From the NCBI RefSeq assembly GCF_000235365.1, contig NC_016455.1, positions 248,001 through 312,000 of the forward strand: 64,000 bases of DNA. Reading direction: 5' to 3'. This stretch comes from Eremothecium cymbalariae DBVPG#7215 (lineage: Eukaryota > Ascomycota > Saccharomycetes > Saccharomycetales > Saccharomycetaceae). Both the position numbers and the translations under genes were made by a program. This document shows, in pieces, positions 41,138 through 50,624 of the stretch. The notes under the pieces were generated by a model. That model did no database searches. It saw only the letters and a program-made list of their open reading frames with translations, and was not told where the DNA came from. Within the stretch, counting starts at the first letter, position 1. Each line of letters opens with the position of its first letter.

Positions 41138-42554
41138 CCTTGTTGTGTGGTTGTTGGCTTTGAATGTATGTTTTCGATCTATGGTGCCATCCTAGTATTC
41201 TTTTGTGGAAACCCCAAACTTCAATACAGCAACTTTTGTAAAGGCCGCGTGATCACGTGCATCCTTTATCTGCTTTCGCTAAAAACGCCCCACACGAACA
41301 TACACCGCCATCAGCACACCCCGCCGTCCAACATCTTCTCCCTTGTAGCTAAAATCTCTCTTCCATTTCCTCTACCAAAGATCTGCCACCGTCAACTTTG
41401 CTCCTTCCCCAATCAGTACCCATTCCTTCGCCCATCGTCCTCATCCGAAATGGCCTCAATCTCTTACCCGATCGACTAAACACCATTCCCACCAGCCTGT
41501 GTGCGTGCATGCGACGTAGCTACATCCCCCGAAACTTTCCCTCCATTTCCTTCTGACCAATTTTTATAGCACCTGATACAAATGGCTGGGTCCTTACATA
41601 ATAAGACACACTGTATCCGGCTTGACAGATGATCTATTTACTTTGAACGAACGTTATTGGTCCAGAGCGTCCAAAAACGGTTTTTTCGTTGTCCAGGTTT
41701 TGTGCGTCTTTCCAAAAAAGGGATACGACTTTCCGTTTTAGGGGAATTGTCGCTTGTCGGTATGGGTTCAGCACCAGCGCTGTTCACTCACCAGACAGTT
41801 TTGCTGGGCCAATTAAAGAGAATCAGTCACGTTGGACAGTTGCTAGCTTACCCAGGTCTAAGCCATGGGGGACTCATCACCAGGCTGCTTGTTATAGGGA
41901 GATTTGATCCCGATTTCGATTTGTTTTCGGATGTGTTCATTTATATGTGGAGTTCATCGAGATTTTGAAAGACGTCCTGTACCAACCAGAAACGAATTAG
42001 GTTGGTGCAGGCAGCATCGACAAAAACTAGAATTACTTAGAAAAACTAGAAGCAGGAAATGAGGCAGAAAATAGAGCAAAAAATAGGACAGGTTACACGG
42101 ATGATGGGTGTTATACAGCAGAACAGCAAAAATGGTAGTTAAAACGTCCTTTTGATAGCTTGCTTACGTTGAGCACGATATTAACGGTGGCCTGAGCTGC
42201 ATTGTGGACGGGAGTACCGAGATTTTTGGCACGGGTTATGGGTTGTTGGGGTTATCGAGAAGAGTTTGGATTAACGTTCTAGAGGTTTAACGTTCTAGAG
42301 GTTTTGTAGAACAGTGGGAGAACCAGTGCGTTGGAGAAGAGAGGGAAGGTAGATAGACATAGGTAGGATCATTTAGATTTTACTGGTTACTTACGTATAA
42401 AGTTTTGAAGGTAGTGTAACCGATTTTCTGGTGGCATTGGCAAATTATTCTGGTTCTTGGTGTTTTTTTCTTTTAGCAGAACATATAGTAGATCAAAGAG
42501 ACCTGACCTGAGGGGATCTTTTGGACAGGCAGAGACAATATAGGTGGGCAAAGG
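41138..42554. promoter_or_regulatory. Long divergent region CDC27 / TMN3
   Basis: The 1417 bases carry GATCACGTGC with an E-box core at 41254-41259, about 117 bases upstream of the CDC27 ATG. A 16-base tandem duplication lies at 42271-42302. The frames open over 41657-41968 start at TTG and show no family resemblance, so they are not called. No tRNA or snoRNA signature was found. Confidence 0.4.
42271..42302. repeat. Perfect 16-base tandem duplication
   Basis: TTAACGTTCTAGAGGT occurs twice back to back, 253 bases before the TMN3 start. The unit contains the palindrome AACGTT. Confidence 0.92.
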
Positions 42555-44585
42555 ATGCGAAGCTGGTTGAAACGGGTGCTGGTGATATCAGCAGTGGTAT
42601 TGGGTATTTATGGTGTTCAACAGGCATGCCGAGATAGCTGGTTGGAGAGGTTTCTGAAGGAGAGCAAGGTAGTACGGCCACGTATATATCAAGATGGAGA
42701 AGAGGTCGAGATGTTGCTGAACCAGGTGGTTGGTAAACCCGGGGAGTTGTCATATGGATACTATGACTTACAATTCACTTGCACGCCGACAAAAAGTAGG
42801 AGAATGGTGCATCATTCGCTATATGAAGTGTTTTCTGGGGATCGTAAATGGCAGAGTGATTATAAGCTATATTTCAACAGGGAAAATAAGTGCTCGACTT
42901 TGTGTTTTAGGAAAACGCAGCCTTCGGGATTGATAGAGGCGGACAGCTTAATCAGGCAAAATTATACTGTTCAATTGCTTATAGATGAGATAATGCCGGC
43001 GTCTAAGACGTATGTTTCTATGCGGGATAACAAGAGGTATTACGTCCCAGGGTTCCCATTGGGGTTTGTTGATCCCGAAACGGACGTCACATATCTACAC
43101 AACCATTTTATGTTGGTAATACGGTACAATGCAGTGGATATTAACAAGTATACTATTGTTGGTTTTGAGGTATACCCGAAGTCCGTATCAGACGACCATT
43201 GTCCTGGATCATCGAAGGACTATGAGAATTATGCAGTCAATCCTTCAGAAAAGGATGTTGTTTTCATACCGATTACCTACTCTGTCTACTGGAGAGAAGA
43301 GTTCATGGTAGATTGGGAGAACAGATGGAACTTTTATTTAAGCGCAGGTGATCTGGACGTTAATAAGTCGCTGTGTTTTCGTGGAATTAAGGTGACAATG
43401 GTTTTCATCATACTGACGCTAATGTCTCTGGCTATCATCGTCTCTCGTTTGGGCCTTGGAACTGGGTCTATGTTCATCACTGCTGTAGCTTCTGAATGGG
43501 TCCGTAGAGGAGCTCCTTGTTTGCTTTTCTTGAATACGTTTGTTTCGATGGGTATACAGGTTATTTTCGCAGCACCTGCAACTTTACTACTCATCTGTTC
43601 AATGGGAAAATTACATAACATAAGTAATTTCCTGGTTTGCATTGCTGCATTATGTTATATGACAGGCATATTCATGTCTGCATTTGGTGGGATTTTACTG
43701 TCGGGAAATCTTCTTGACAACAAAGCTCAAATTAGGAAATATAGCGTGCTTTACGGATCTGCATTGCCTGCCTTAACAGTTGCAGTTCTTGTACTTGCGA
43801 ACAGCATTGCTTGGATAATTGAGCGAGGCAAAGAAATGCCTTTTAGAGATATTACCTTGCTATTGGCACTTTATTTTATGGTCAGCTTACCATTGTCATT
43901 ACTGGGCGGTACATCTGCCTCATATAAACTAAAGGACCAGCATTTCCAGCTTTATTCGCTGTCTACCAAATACACTGGAACACCAGTTTCCCCTTCCAAG
44001 CCAACCTTTTGGTTTAACTTTGAATACGATACTCGGGGAACTCCGGCTTGCGCTCATGAACAGATACCCATGTGGTTGTCAAAGCCATTTTTGATTACCT
44101 CAATCATTGGTATTATTCCATTTCTTGCAATTTACCTCCAAATGGAATTCATCTGGAAGCCATTGTGGACACACAGCAAGTCACTGTTCCAAATTTATGT
44201 TTCTTTAATTATCGGCATGATACTGCAGAGTATTTTAGTCATGGAGATCTGCATTTTGATCATGTACGTTCACATGCATCATGGAGATGACTCCGAGTGC
44301 TGCTTCGATGATACCTGTGTAACAGGTAGAATATCCAATGCTGTCAGCTCGTGGAGGTGGAAAGCATTCTACATGGGTGGTGCAGCAGCGTGGTATTGGG
44401 AGGCATACTCTTTATACTACATGATCTTTATCCTCAGGCTAAGGAACTTTGGTTCCATTCTATTATATCTTTCATATGGGACACTATTAAATGTGTTTTA
44501 TTTTTATTCGTTCGGTTCCATAGGATACCTTGCCTGTTGCTGGTTCCTAAACAAACTAACTTACAAGATTGCCAAGAACCATTGA
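42555..44585 (+). CDS. TMN3: Nonaspanin (EMP70/TM9SF family) Tmn3
   Basis: Nine-transmembrane endosomal/Golgi protein linked to cell adhesion and filamentous growth. The product is 676 residues (S. cerevisiae 706). A hydrophobic N-terminal signal (about residues 8-25) is followed by a long lumenal domain (to about 275). Nine hydrophobic segments then occupy the C-terminal half, starting with VTMVFIILTLMSLAIIV. Family signatures include FPLGFV, PITYSVYWRE and NNHF-like YLHNHFMLVIRY. It follows CDC27 as in the interleaved order. Confidence 0.93.
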   Translation: MRSWLKRVLVISAVVLGIYGVQQACRDSWLERFLKESKVVRPRIYQDGEEVEMLLNQVVGKPGELSYGYYDLQFTCTPTKSRRMVHHSLYEVFSGDRKWQSDYKLYFNRENKCSTLCFRKTQPSGLIEADSLIRQNYTVQLLIDEIMPASKTYVSMRDNKRYYVPGFPLGFVDPETDVTYLHNHFMLVIRYNAVDINKYTIVGFEVYPKSVSDDHCPGSSKDYENYAVNPSEKDVVFIPITYSVYWREEFMVDWENRWNFYLSAGDLDVNKSLCFRGIKVTMVFIILTLMSLAIIVSRLGLGTGSMFITAVASEWVRRGAPCLLFLNTFVSMGIQVIFAAPATLLLICSMGKLHNISNFLVCIAALCYMTGIFMSAFGGILLSGNLLDNKAQIRKYSVLYGSALPALTVAVLVLANSIAWIIERGKEMPFRDITLLLALYFMVSLPLSLLGGTSASYKLKDQHFQLYSLSTKYTGTPVSPSKPTFWFNFEYDTRGTPACAHEQIPMWLSKPFLITSIIGIIPFLAIYLQMEFIWKPLWTHSKSLFQIYVSLIIGMILQSILVMEICILIMYVHMHHGDDSECCFDDTCVTGRISNAVSSWRWKAFYMGGAAAWYWEAYSLYYMIFILRLRNFGSILLYLSYGTLLNVFYFYSFGSIGYLACCWFLNKLTYKIAKNH

Positions 44586-44915
44586 CCGATTTAGTTGGGA
44601 TAAGTTCCAAGACATTAATAAAAAAGCTCAGTAATGCTGCATGTATTTAATTCAGATTTGTAAAAAACGCAAACTTAATACAAAAAACAAACATTTTTGA
44701 AGACATAGTAGATAGGTGGCCCAATAAACCCTATCCATTCAGGCGGTCTGTGACTGTGTGTATTTACCAACACCAATAATAACATTATATTGTATAATAT
44801 ATATCAACTTAATATTCGGCTTCTTTGACTTCCACCGGAATGTGTATATGTGTGTACCAAAGTTTTTAAAAAAAAATCTACTTCAACTTCAAAACTGGGG
44901 CTGTGACAGCGATCC
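44586..44915. other. Convergent 3' intergenic TMN3 / LSM4
   Basis: The 330 bases between two stop codons include A9 (44868-44876) and TA-rich stretches. No gene was seen. Confidence 0.3.
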
Positions 44916-45485
44916 TCATGCTCCCTGCATCGGCCGGTGATACTGCACAAACCCACCAGAAGCGGTACTACTTTGGCCTTGCGTGTTTCCAGTACCATTA
45001 TTCCCAGGCTGCTGTCTGGCTCCACGACGACCGCCGTTATTACTACTATATTGCCCATCCCCACCGCCCCTTCTCTGAAAATTACCTCCCCCGCGCTTCC
45101 GCTGATAGTCATGATGATGGAACCTCCCACCACCGTTGTTCCCTCCGCCGTTATCCCGTCTACTATTGTATCTCCTGTTTCCATCCCTGTCTCTATTCTG
45201 GTGCGGCCCATTCCCATTACTACTCCCATCCTTGCCGCTATTCAACTGTTGCTTTACCTTATCAATAATGTCATCCTGCAGCTTGATATACTTGATCACT
45301 GATCCGCGCACATAGATCTCGGGCAGCTCTAACACCTGTTCCCCTCCCTTATGCACCACATTCCCTAACGTTACATTCATCCAGTTATCAACATTCGTCA
45401 ACTCGCCTTCTATAGTTTCACCATTTTTTAACTCAACCAGCATCCTTTGGCCTTTGGCATTGGTCAACAAATATAACGGTAACAT
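44916..45485 (-). CDS. LSM4: U6 snRNA-associated Sm-like protein Lsm4
   Basis: Shared subunit of the nuclear Lsm2-8 ring (U6 snRNA) and cytoplasmic Lsm1-7 ring (mRNA decapping). The frame is open from a TTG four codons upstream, but the only ATG, at 45485, gives MLPLYLLTNAKGQRMLVELK, the exact family start, so the product is 189 residues (S. cerevisiae 187). The Sm1 and Sm2 motifs (ELKNGETIEGELTNVDNWMNVTL and EIYVRGSVIKYIKL) fill residues 1-80. The tail is Gly/Arg/Asn rich with several RGG and RRGG units, whereas the S. cerevisiae tail is mainly Asn. That tail promotes P-body assembly. Confidence 0.96.
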   Translation of the reverse strand: MLPLYLLTNAKGQRMLVELKNGETIEGELTNVDNWMNVTLGNVVHKGGEQVLELPEIYVRGSVIKYIKLQDDIIDKVKQQLNSGKDGSSNGNGPHQNRDRDGNRRYNSRRDNGGGNNGGGRFHHHDYQRKRGGGNFQRRGGGDGQYSSNNGGRRGARQQPGNNGTGNTQGQSSTASGGFVQYHRPMQGA

Positions 45486-46726
45486 ATCCCACTTCAATCC
45501 TACACTTATCTAACGTAACCCTGACCGTAATTACCCTTCTCGATATGCTTCCGTGTTCCTAATCTTGCTACAACTACCAGCTTTTTCCTACAATTCAAAC
45601 ATATAATCATAACTACAACTATACCACAGTAATAAGAGAAGCTTCAACAGAAACGTTCCGTTCCCAGGCAAAAGCCAAAATTTTTTTGGCAGAGCGGCTC
45701 GAGGGCAGAGGGGCCTGCCCCGGGTAACCACAACGTGGTATCCACGTGATTGGTTAAAATATCACGTGACATGTGTTTCCCGCTTAGTTAATCAACAACG
45801 TCACGTGATTCAAAACGCGTGATCCTTCCTCCGTTGCATCTGCCACACCTGTTGGTCAATACATATACAATGAGCTGCGCGCATACGGGAAGGCGTGTTA
45901 CACGTGAATTCCACCTTTTTTCCGCAATCTCCAGCATTCCCTTAAAAACGCGTTAATTATAGATCTAGCTGTTTACCTGTTTTAGTATCTTAAAATTTTT
46001 TTTCATATATACACAGATTCAGTAAAAACATACCAAACCAGATACATCATAGCTTGTTAGTTTTTTAAAAGTACCATCGAGGAAAAGTGAAGTGGTGAAA
46101 GTCTAGCTATCTTTCTATTAGCTAACTGGACGTTTTTTTCGATAGTTAGGTAGGTTTGGTTATAGTATTTTTGGTTGGTGGAAGAATAACCCAAGAAATA
46201 TATTATAGGTATATTTGTTTATTTTGTTATTATTATTATTATTATAATTTGTTTTGTTTATAAGTGGGTTGAAGGTTGTTGAAGTTTTGATAGAGAAGGA
46301 ATTCTTGTTGTTTTGGTATAAAAGAGGAAGATTTTAGCCAGTAATACCATTTAAAATTCGAAGGAAGAGCGATATTTTTTCTGGTTTTTTCTGGGAAAGT
46401 TTAAAAGCATTTGGAATTTTTGTTAGGATTTCCGTTTGCTCTCTTTTGAAGTGGGGGTCGATATTAAGATATTGAATCAGGCTGATTGCAAGGGAATTGA
46501 AGAATAAGGGTATTTGTTGCTGTTAGGAAATTTGTGTTAGTGTGTGTTAGAGAGAGCTTAGTGCGGTCTAGTGAATCTTGGTGAGGTTTGGTTTTGGATA
46601 TTTGTTGGTGTTTGTATTATCAGATTGCTTACGCGGGTAGACAAGAGGCATAATATAGCGATTAAAAAGGAGATCGGTTTAAGGGAAAAGGGTAAAAACA
46701 TTGAACGCAAAAATCAGTAGGAGAAG
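45486..46726. promoter_or_regulatory. SWI4: Divergent control region LSM4 / SWI4
   Basis: A region of about 1240 bases. E-box cores CACGTG are at 45743, 45763, 45802 and 45901. MCB elements ACGCGT are at 45815-45820 and 45948-45953. An ECB-like TTTCCCGCTTAGTTAA is at 45776-45791, matching 14 of 16 positions, counting the three unspecified ones, of the S. cerevisiae early-cell-cycle box. MBF and Mcm1 act on SWI4 through such sites in S. cerevisiae. The remaining 770 bases to the ATG are T- and GT-rich with an ATT run at about 46228-46245, and may be a long leader. Confidence 0.65.
45725..45756. repeat. Interrupted palindrome over the first E-box
   Basis: The outer arms TAACCA (45725-45730) and TGGTTA (45751-45756) enclose the inner arms ACGTGG (45733-45738) and CCACGT (45742-45747) around a TAT loop. 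Confidence 0.8.
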
Positions 46727-49675
46727 ATGGGGCTTACCAGTGAAGCTGCAGGGCTATCTGCGGGAGGTTTAAGTGTCGCTCCAGTGATTGAGGTAGCAAC
46801 TTATGCTGGGGTCGATGTGTATGAGTGTTATTGTAGGGGAAAAGAATCTAACATTGTGATGCGCAGGCTGCATGATGATTGGGTGAATATTACTCAGGTG
46901 TTTAAAGTTGCATCTTTTACAAAGACACAGAGAACCAAGGTTTTGGAAAAGGAATCTACTGATATTAATCATGAGAAAATACAAGGCGGCTACGGTAGAT
47001 TTCAAGGTACTTGGATCCCGTTACTAAGTGCGCAGAATTTGGTTGCCAAATATTGTATCACGGATATTGTGGTGCTTACGCTTATAAACTTTAAGCCCGA
47101 TCCCATGAACATGCCTCCGAGAAGATCCAAGAACTCTGTTATTAAAAAACTGTCGCCAGCTACTCGTATTACTTCTCCTTCGAGCTATAATAAGACTCCT
47201 AAAAAGAAGATTACAGAGTTCAATCATTCTACCGCTGGGTCTGTTTCCAAGAAAGCCAAAAAAAGGGCTAGTAGTAAAGCTACCCAACCATCTCCATTGC
47301 AGAATCTCGTATTTCAGACACCACAACATCAACAAAACGGCCAACAAACCTCTAGTAATTACACAGTCGTTACTCAAAATCAACAGACTCCACTTAATAC
47401 AGTTATGATCATGGATTCAGCGAACAGCGAGCAAAGAATTACTCATCCTAAGTCGGCGTCTGGTGTAATGCTGCTGCCTATAAATTCCACATCTGTTGGC
47501 CCAGCATCAGCTCCCGCAACTGCTGTTACTTCCAGTACTGCCTCGTCAAACACAAATAATCGTCGCTACGCCACTACCCAGAAGCCATTGCAGTTTTATC
47601 CCTTCCCAGTTCCCAATTCTAGTGGCACTAATATGCAAGGTGTTCATATTATTTCAGAAAATCCTAATCAAAAACAGAAATCCTCGAGAAGAGTTAGCAG
47701 TAAATCTAAAGCTAGCAGTAACCAGTCATTAGAATCGCGACAAAGCCATACCATTGCAAAAAGGAGCACAACTATCCACAACGAGCCAAAAATGTCAAGT
47801 TTTACTATTGTGCAGCCACCATCGACTCACTTTCATAAGACTTCTGCATCAAGTGGTTCAAATACATCTCATGGATCGTCTCTGGATTGTTATTCATCTA
47901 ATGATAATCCTACACCAAATTCTTCAAGATCGGGTTCTCCTCCACCTAAGGAGAGATTTACTCCTAATGAATACAAGAATTTAATTTTGCAAGTTTTATC
48001 TACAGAATACAATACATGCGAACCTGTTCTACCGGAAAAACTTTACTATCCTCCAATAGGCCTCGATGTGAATTTTACAATCGACAAACAGGGACACACT
48101 GCATTACATTGGGCTACAGCTATGGCAAATATTCCGTTGATTAAAATATTGTTGACATTGGAAGCTGATGTATTTCATTGCAATGATAGAGGGTTTAATT
48201 GCATAACTAAGAGTATCTTTTACAACAATTGTTACAAAACTGGTGCTTTTGTTATAGTCGTTGAGTTGTTAAAAATTTGTCTGGTTACTCCTGATACCAA
48301 TGGCAGACTACCTTTACATTATCTAGTAGAATTAAGTGTGAACAAATCGAAAGATCCACTGGTTACAAATTATTACATTGATACTATTTTAGACATTTTA
48401 CTACGGGATGAACCTTTATTACTGAAAATGTGTCTAAACCTTCAAGACACAATGGGAAATACAGTTTTTCATTTAGCTGCATTAAACATGAATTTAGAAC
48501 TATGCAACAAGTTATATTACATGGGTAGTTCCATGGAAATTATGAATTCGCAGCAGCAGACTGTGATGTCGATTCTTTCAAAGATGAATGTTACACTGCC
48601 AACAGTCAGCGTGGCCAATACGCCAATACCTGTGATGATGCCAACTCCTGTTACTGCTACCGTTAATACGACTTCGGGTAATCAAGAAACGTTTAAGCAG
48701 AAACAGTCTAAACTGAACACTCCGTTAAGGCCCAGGTGCAATAAAAACAAAAGCGAAGATAACAAACCTTCCGCCAAGAAACAAGTGGCTGAAACGACTT
48801 TTACAGAAACCCCACAAAACTTATCAGGTATTAGTAACCCAACTCTTACAGACTTTCTTCAAGTGCTACCATGTACCAATTCAAAAACCCCATCGTACAA
48901 GGAAAAAGTATTCGCCTTAGATAGAATCACAGAAATGAACAGTACACCGGTTTTAAAGGTGACCACTCCTGGTGGTTCGTCCGCAAATGAAGCGAACGGC
49001 AGATCGGTACCATCTACTGTGGCGCCTGACGGGTCTTTTCTTCCGTTGCCTTTAGAACAAATGATACAATTGCCGAAATTAATGAGGATATCGGGCTCTA
49101 ACGCTTCTAAACTGGCCATACAGTTTTCAGAACTATCTAAATCCTTAACAAACGCAATTGATGAGAATATAGCAAATGTTGGACTAGAAGTAGCCAAGGC
49201 GACGGAGGGTATTGATGGTATTGAAAAATCATTGAAGTTGACTCAAAAGCAGGAAAAAGATATTCTAAACAATTTTGATGTCGAAGAGATCGATCATTTG
49301 GAAGAAAAGGTTCGAAAGGCACAGTCATGTCTCAATACGGAAATAAACAAGTTTGCCAATTCGGTTGAGAAATCCCAAGCATTGACATTGGCAACGCTGG
49401 TACACGAAGAAGAGGCCAAGGCTGACCGCTGTTCGAAGGAAAATATGGTACCTACAAGCTCTGATGCGTCGAAAGAATTGTTCAAACTTGGGGTAGAACT
49501 ATCTATCCTCCAACTAAAAAGAAAACATGTAATAGAAAAGGTCTGTAACGCCAAAACTATCATAAACTTAAGCAACAAGATCTACAAATATCGTAAGCTC
49601 ATTGGTATGTCCATAGAAAACATTGACTCAAAGTTAAATGATATTGAGAGTGATTTACGCGGTACGGTAGCCTGA
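46727..49675 (+). CDS. SWI4: SBF DNA-binding subunit Swi4
   Basis: DNA-binding subunit of SBF, which with Swi6 switches on G1/S genes through SCB sites. The product is 982 residues (S. cerevisiae 1093). The KilA-N/APSES DNA-binding domain is at about residues 20-125: IEVATYAGVDVYECYCRGKESNIVMRRLHDDWVNITQVFKVASFTKTQRTKV. Ankyrin repeats are at about 450-640 (DKQGHTALHWATAMANIPLIKILL, later GNTVFHLAALNMNLELCNKL). The C-terminal 200 residues, coiled and charged, correspond to the Swi6-binding region. The linkers are Ser/Thr/Gln-rich and probably phosphorylated. Neighbours LSM4 and KAP123 are the same as in S. cerevisiae. Confidence 0.96.
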   Translation: MGLTSEAAGLSAGGLSVAPVIEVATYAGVDVYECYCRGKESNIVMRRLHDDWVNITQVFKVASFTKTQRTKVLEKESTDINHEKIQGGYGRFQGTWIPLLSAQNLVAKYCITDIVVLTLINFKPDPMNMPPRRSKNSVIKKLSPATRITSPSSYNKTPKKKITEFNHSTAGSVSKKAKKRASSKATQPSPLQNLVFQTPQHQQNGQQTSSNYTVVTQNQQTPLNTVMIMDSANSEQRITHPKSASGVMLLPINSTSVGPASAPATAVTSSTASSNTNNRRYATTQKPLQFYPFPVPNSSGTNMQGVHIISENPNQKQKSSRRVSSKSKASSNQSLESRQSHTIAKRSTTIHNEPKMSSFTIVQPPSTHFHKTSASSGSNTSHGSSLDCYSSNDNPTPNSSRSGSPPPKERFTPNEYKNLILQVLSTEYNTCEPVLPEKLYYPPIGLDVNFTIDKQGHTALHWATAMANIPLIKILLTLEADVFHCNDRGFNCITKSIFYNNCYKTGAFVIVVELLKICLVTPDTNGRLPLHYLVELSVNKSKDPLVTNYYIDTILDILLRDEPLLLKMCLNLQDTMGNTVFHLAALNMNLELCNKLYYMGSSMEIMNSQQQTVMSILSKMNVTLPTVSVANTPIPVMMPTPVTATVNTTSGNQETFKQKQSKLNTPLRPRCNKNKSEDNKPSAKKQVAETTFTETPQNLSGISNPTLTDFLQVLPCTNSKTPSYKEKVFALDRITEMNSTPVLKVTTPGGSSANEANGRSVPSTVAPDGSFLPLPLEQMIQLPKLMRISGSNASKLAIQFSELSKSLTNAIDENIANVGLEVAKATEGIDGIEKSLKLTQKQEKDILNNFDVEEIDHLEEKVRKAQSCLNTEINKFANSVEKSQALTLATLVHEEEAKADRCSKENMVPTSSDASKELFKLGVELSILQLKRKHVIEKVCNAKTIINLSNKIYKYRKLIGMSIENIDSKLNDIESDLRGTVA

Positions 49676-50624
49676 CACTTGACACTATGGTTTCGAACTA
49701 CATCATAAAGTAAGCAAAATGGATTAGAAGCACAAAATATGAGAGAAAGGTATTACGGAAGGATCCATCAAGATCGTAAATACCTCACTGGGAGTAACAA
49801 TACCTGCAACCCATAGTTACATTTCAGGAAAATCGTGGCGAGTCACTCCCATACTTATCTGGACATTGAATAATTAATACTATTTAGGTCTTTGATACGT
49901 TTTTCTCTTTATTGAATTATTCGGTACTGACAGTTGTAGCCCATATATAATCAACATCAGCTAAGTTTAACCCGGTTCAAACTTCTACTCCTCCTGCTTA
50001 CCGCATCTATTCTGGTATGCCCACTCATAGTCATCTTACAAATATAAGGTATCTTGTCAAGCTTTCTATATATACGTATAACGTGATTGGGAATACGTCA
50101 GTCAAAAAGAAACAACTTGAAAATTTTTTTTGGAGTGCGATGAGCTCCTGTGTCTTACTTTCCGCATAATGAGATCGATGAGTTTTTATTACTTTATTGC
50201 AGCAGTAATTAGTTCTTCATCTCTCTTTTGAACTCATTTCTACTAGGAAAACTAGCAGTCGCAGTCGCAGTCGCAATCTCCTAACTCAAAAGGGGTTTAC
50301 TAAATTATCAATACTTCGTGTTGTTGGTTTATCTGTTAGATAAATAATCATTGCCGTCTCATACTCTTTTCTCTGATTCTTCTTTTGGACACGAGAAACT
50401 TTCCATTTAATAGCTCTCTATTTGTTAAAGTTAACAATTTTGTGAGCGTTAAATATCCCAAGGTTAACATAACGTATCTGGGTTATTGGTCCACTTCGAA
50501 AGGCTGTATATCATTTTCCAAATAGGTTCATATACGGACGTTTTGGATTTCTTTAAAACAACCTTCTGATTTTTCAGATCTCAATTTAAGCCTGGTAAAG
50601 CAAGTGCTTTTTTGCATAACAGTT
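49676..50624. promoter_or_regulatory. Intergenic SWI4 / KAP123
   Basis: About 950 AT-rich bases. A small direct repeat GCAGTC occurs three times at 50255-50272. A T-rich run is near 50124. No supported gene or RNA was seen. Confidence 0.35.

Noticed and set aside
41657..41968. 103-codon frame in the CDC27-TMN3 interval
   Set aside because: It starts at TTG with no suitable ATG and shows no family resemblance.
45721..45830. Possible point centromere (CACGTG as CDEI)
   Set aside because: No 80-90 base AT-rich CDEII and no CDEIII with CCGAA follow any of the CACGTG sites.
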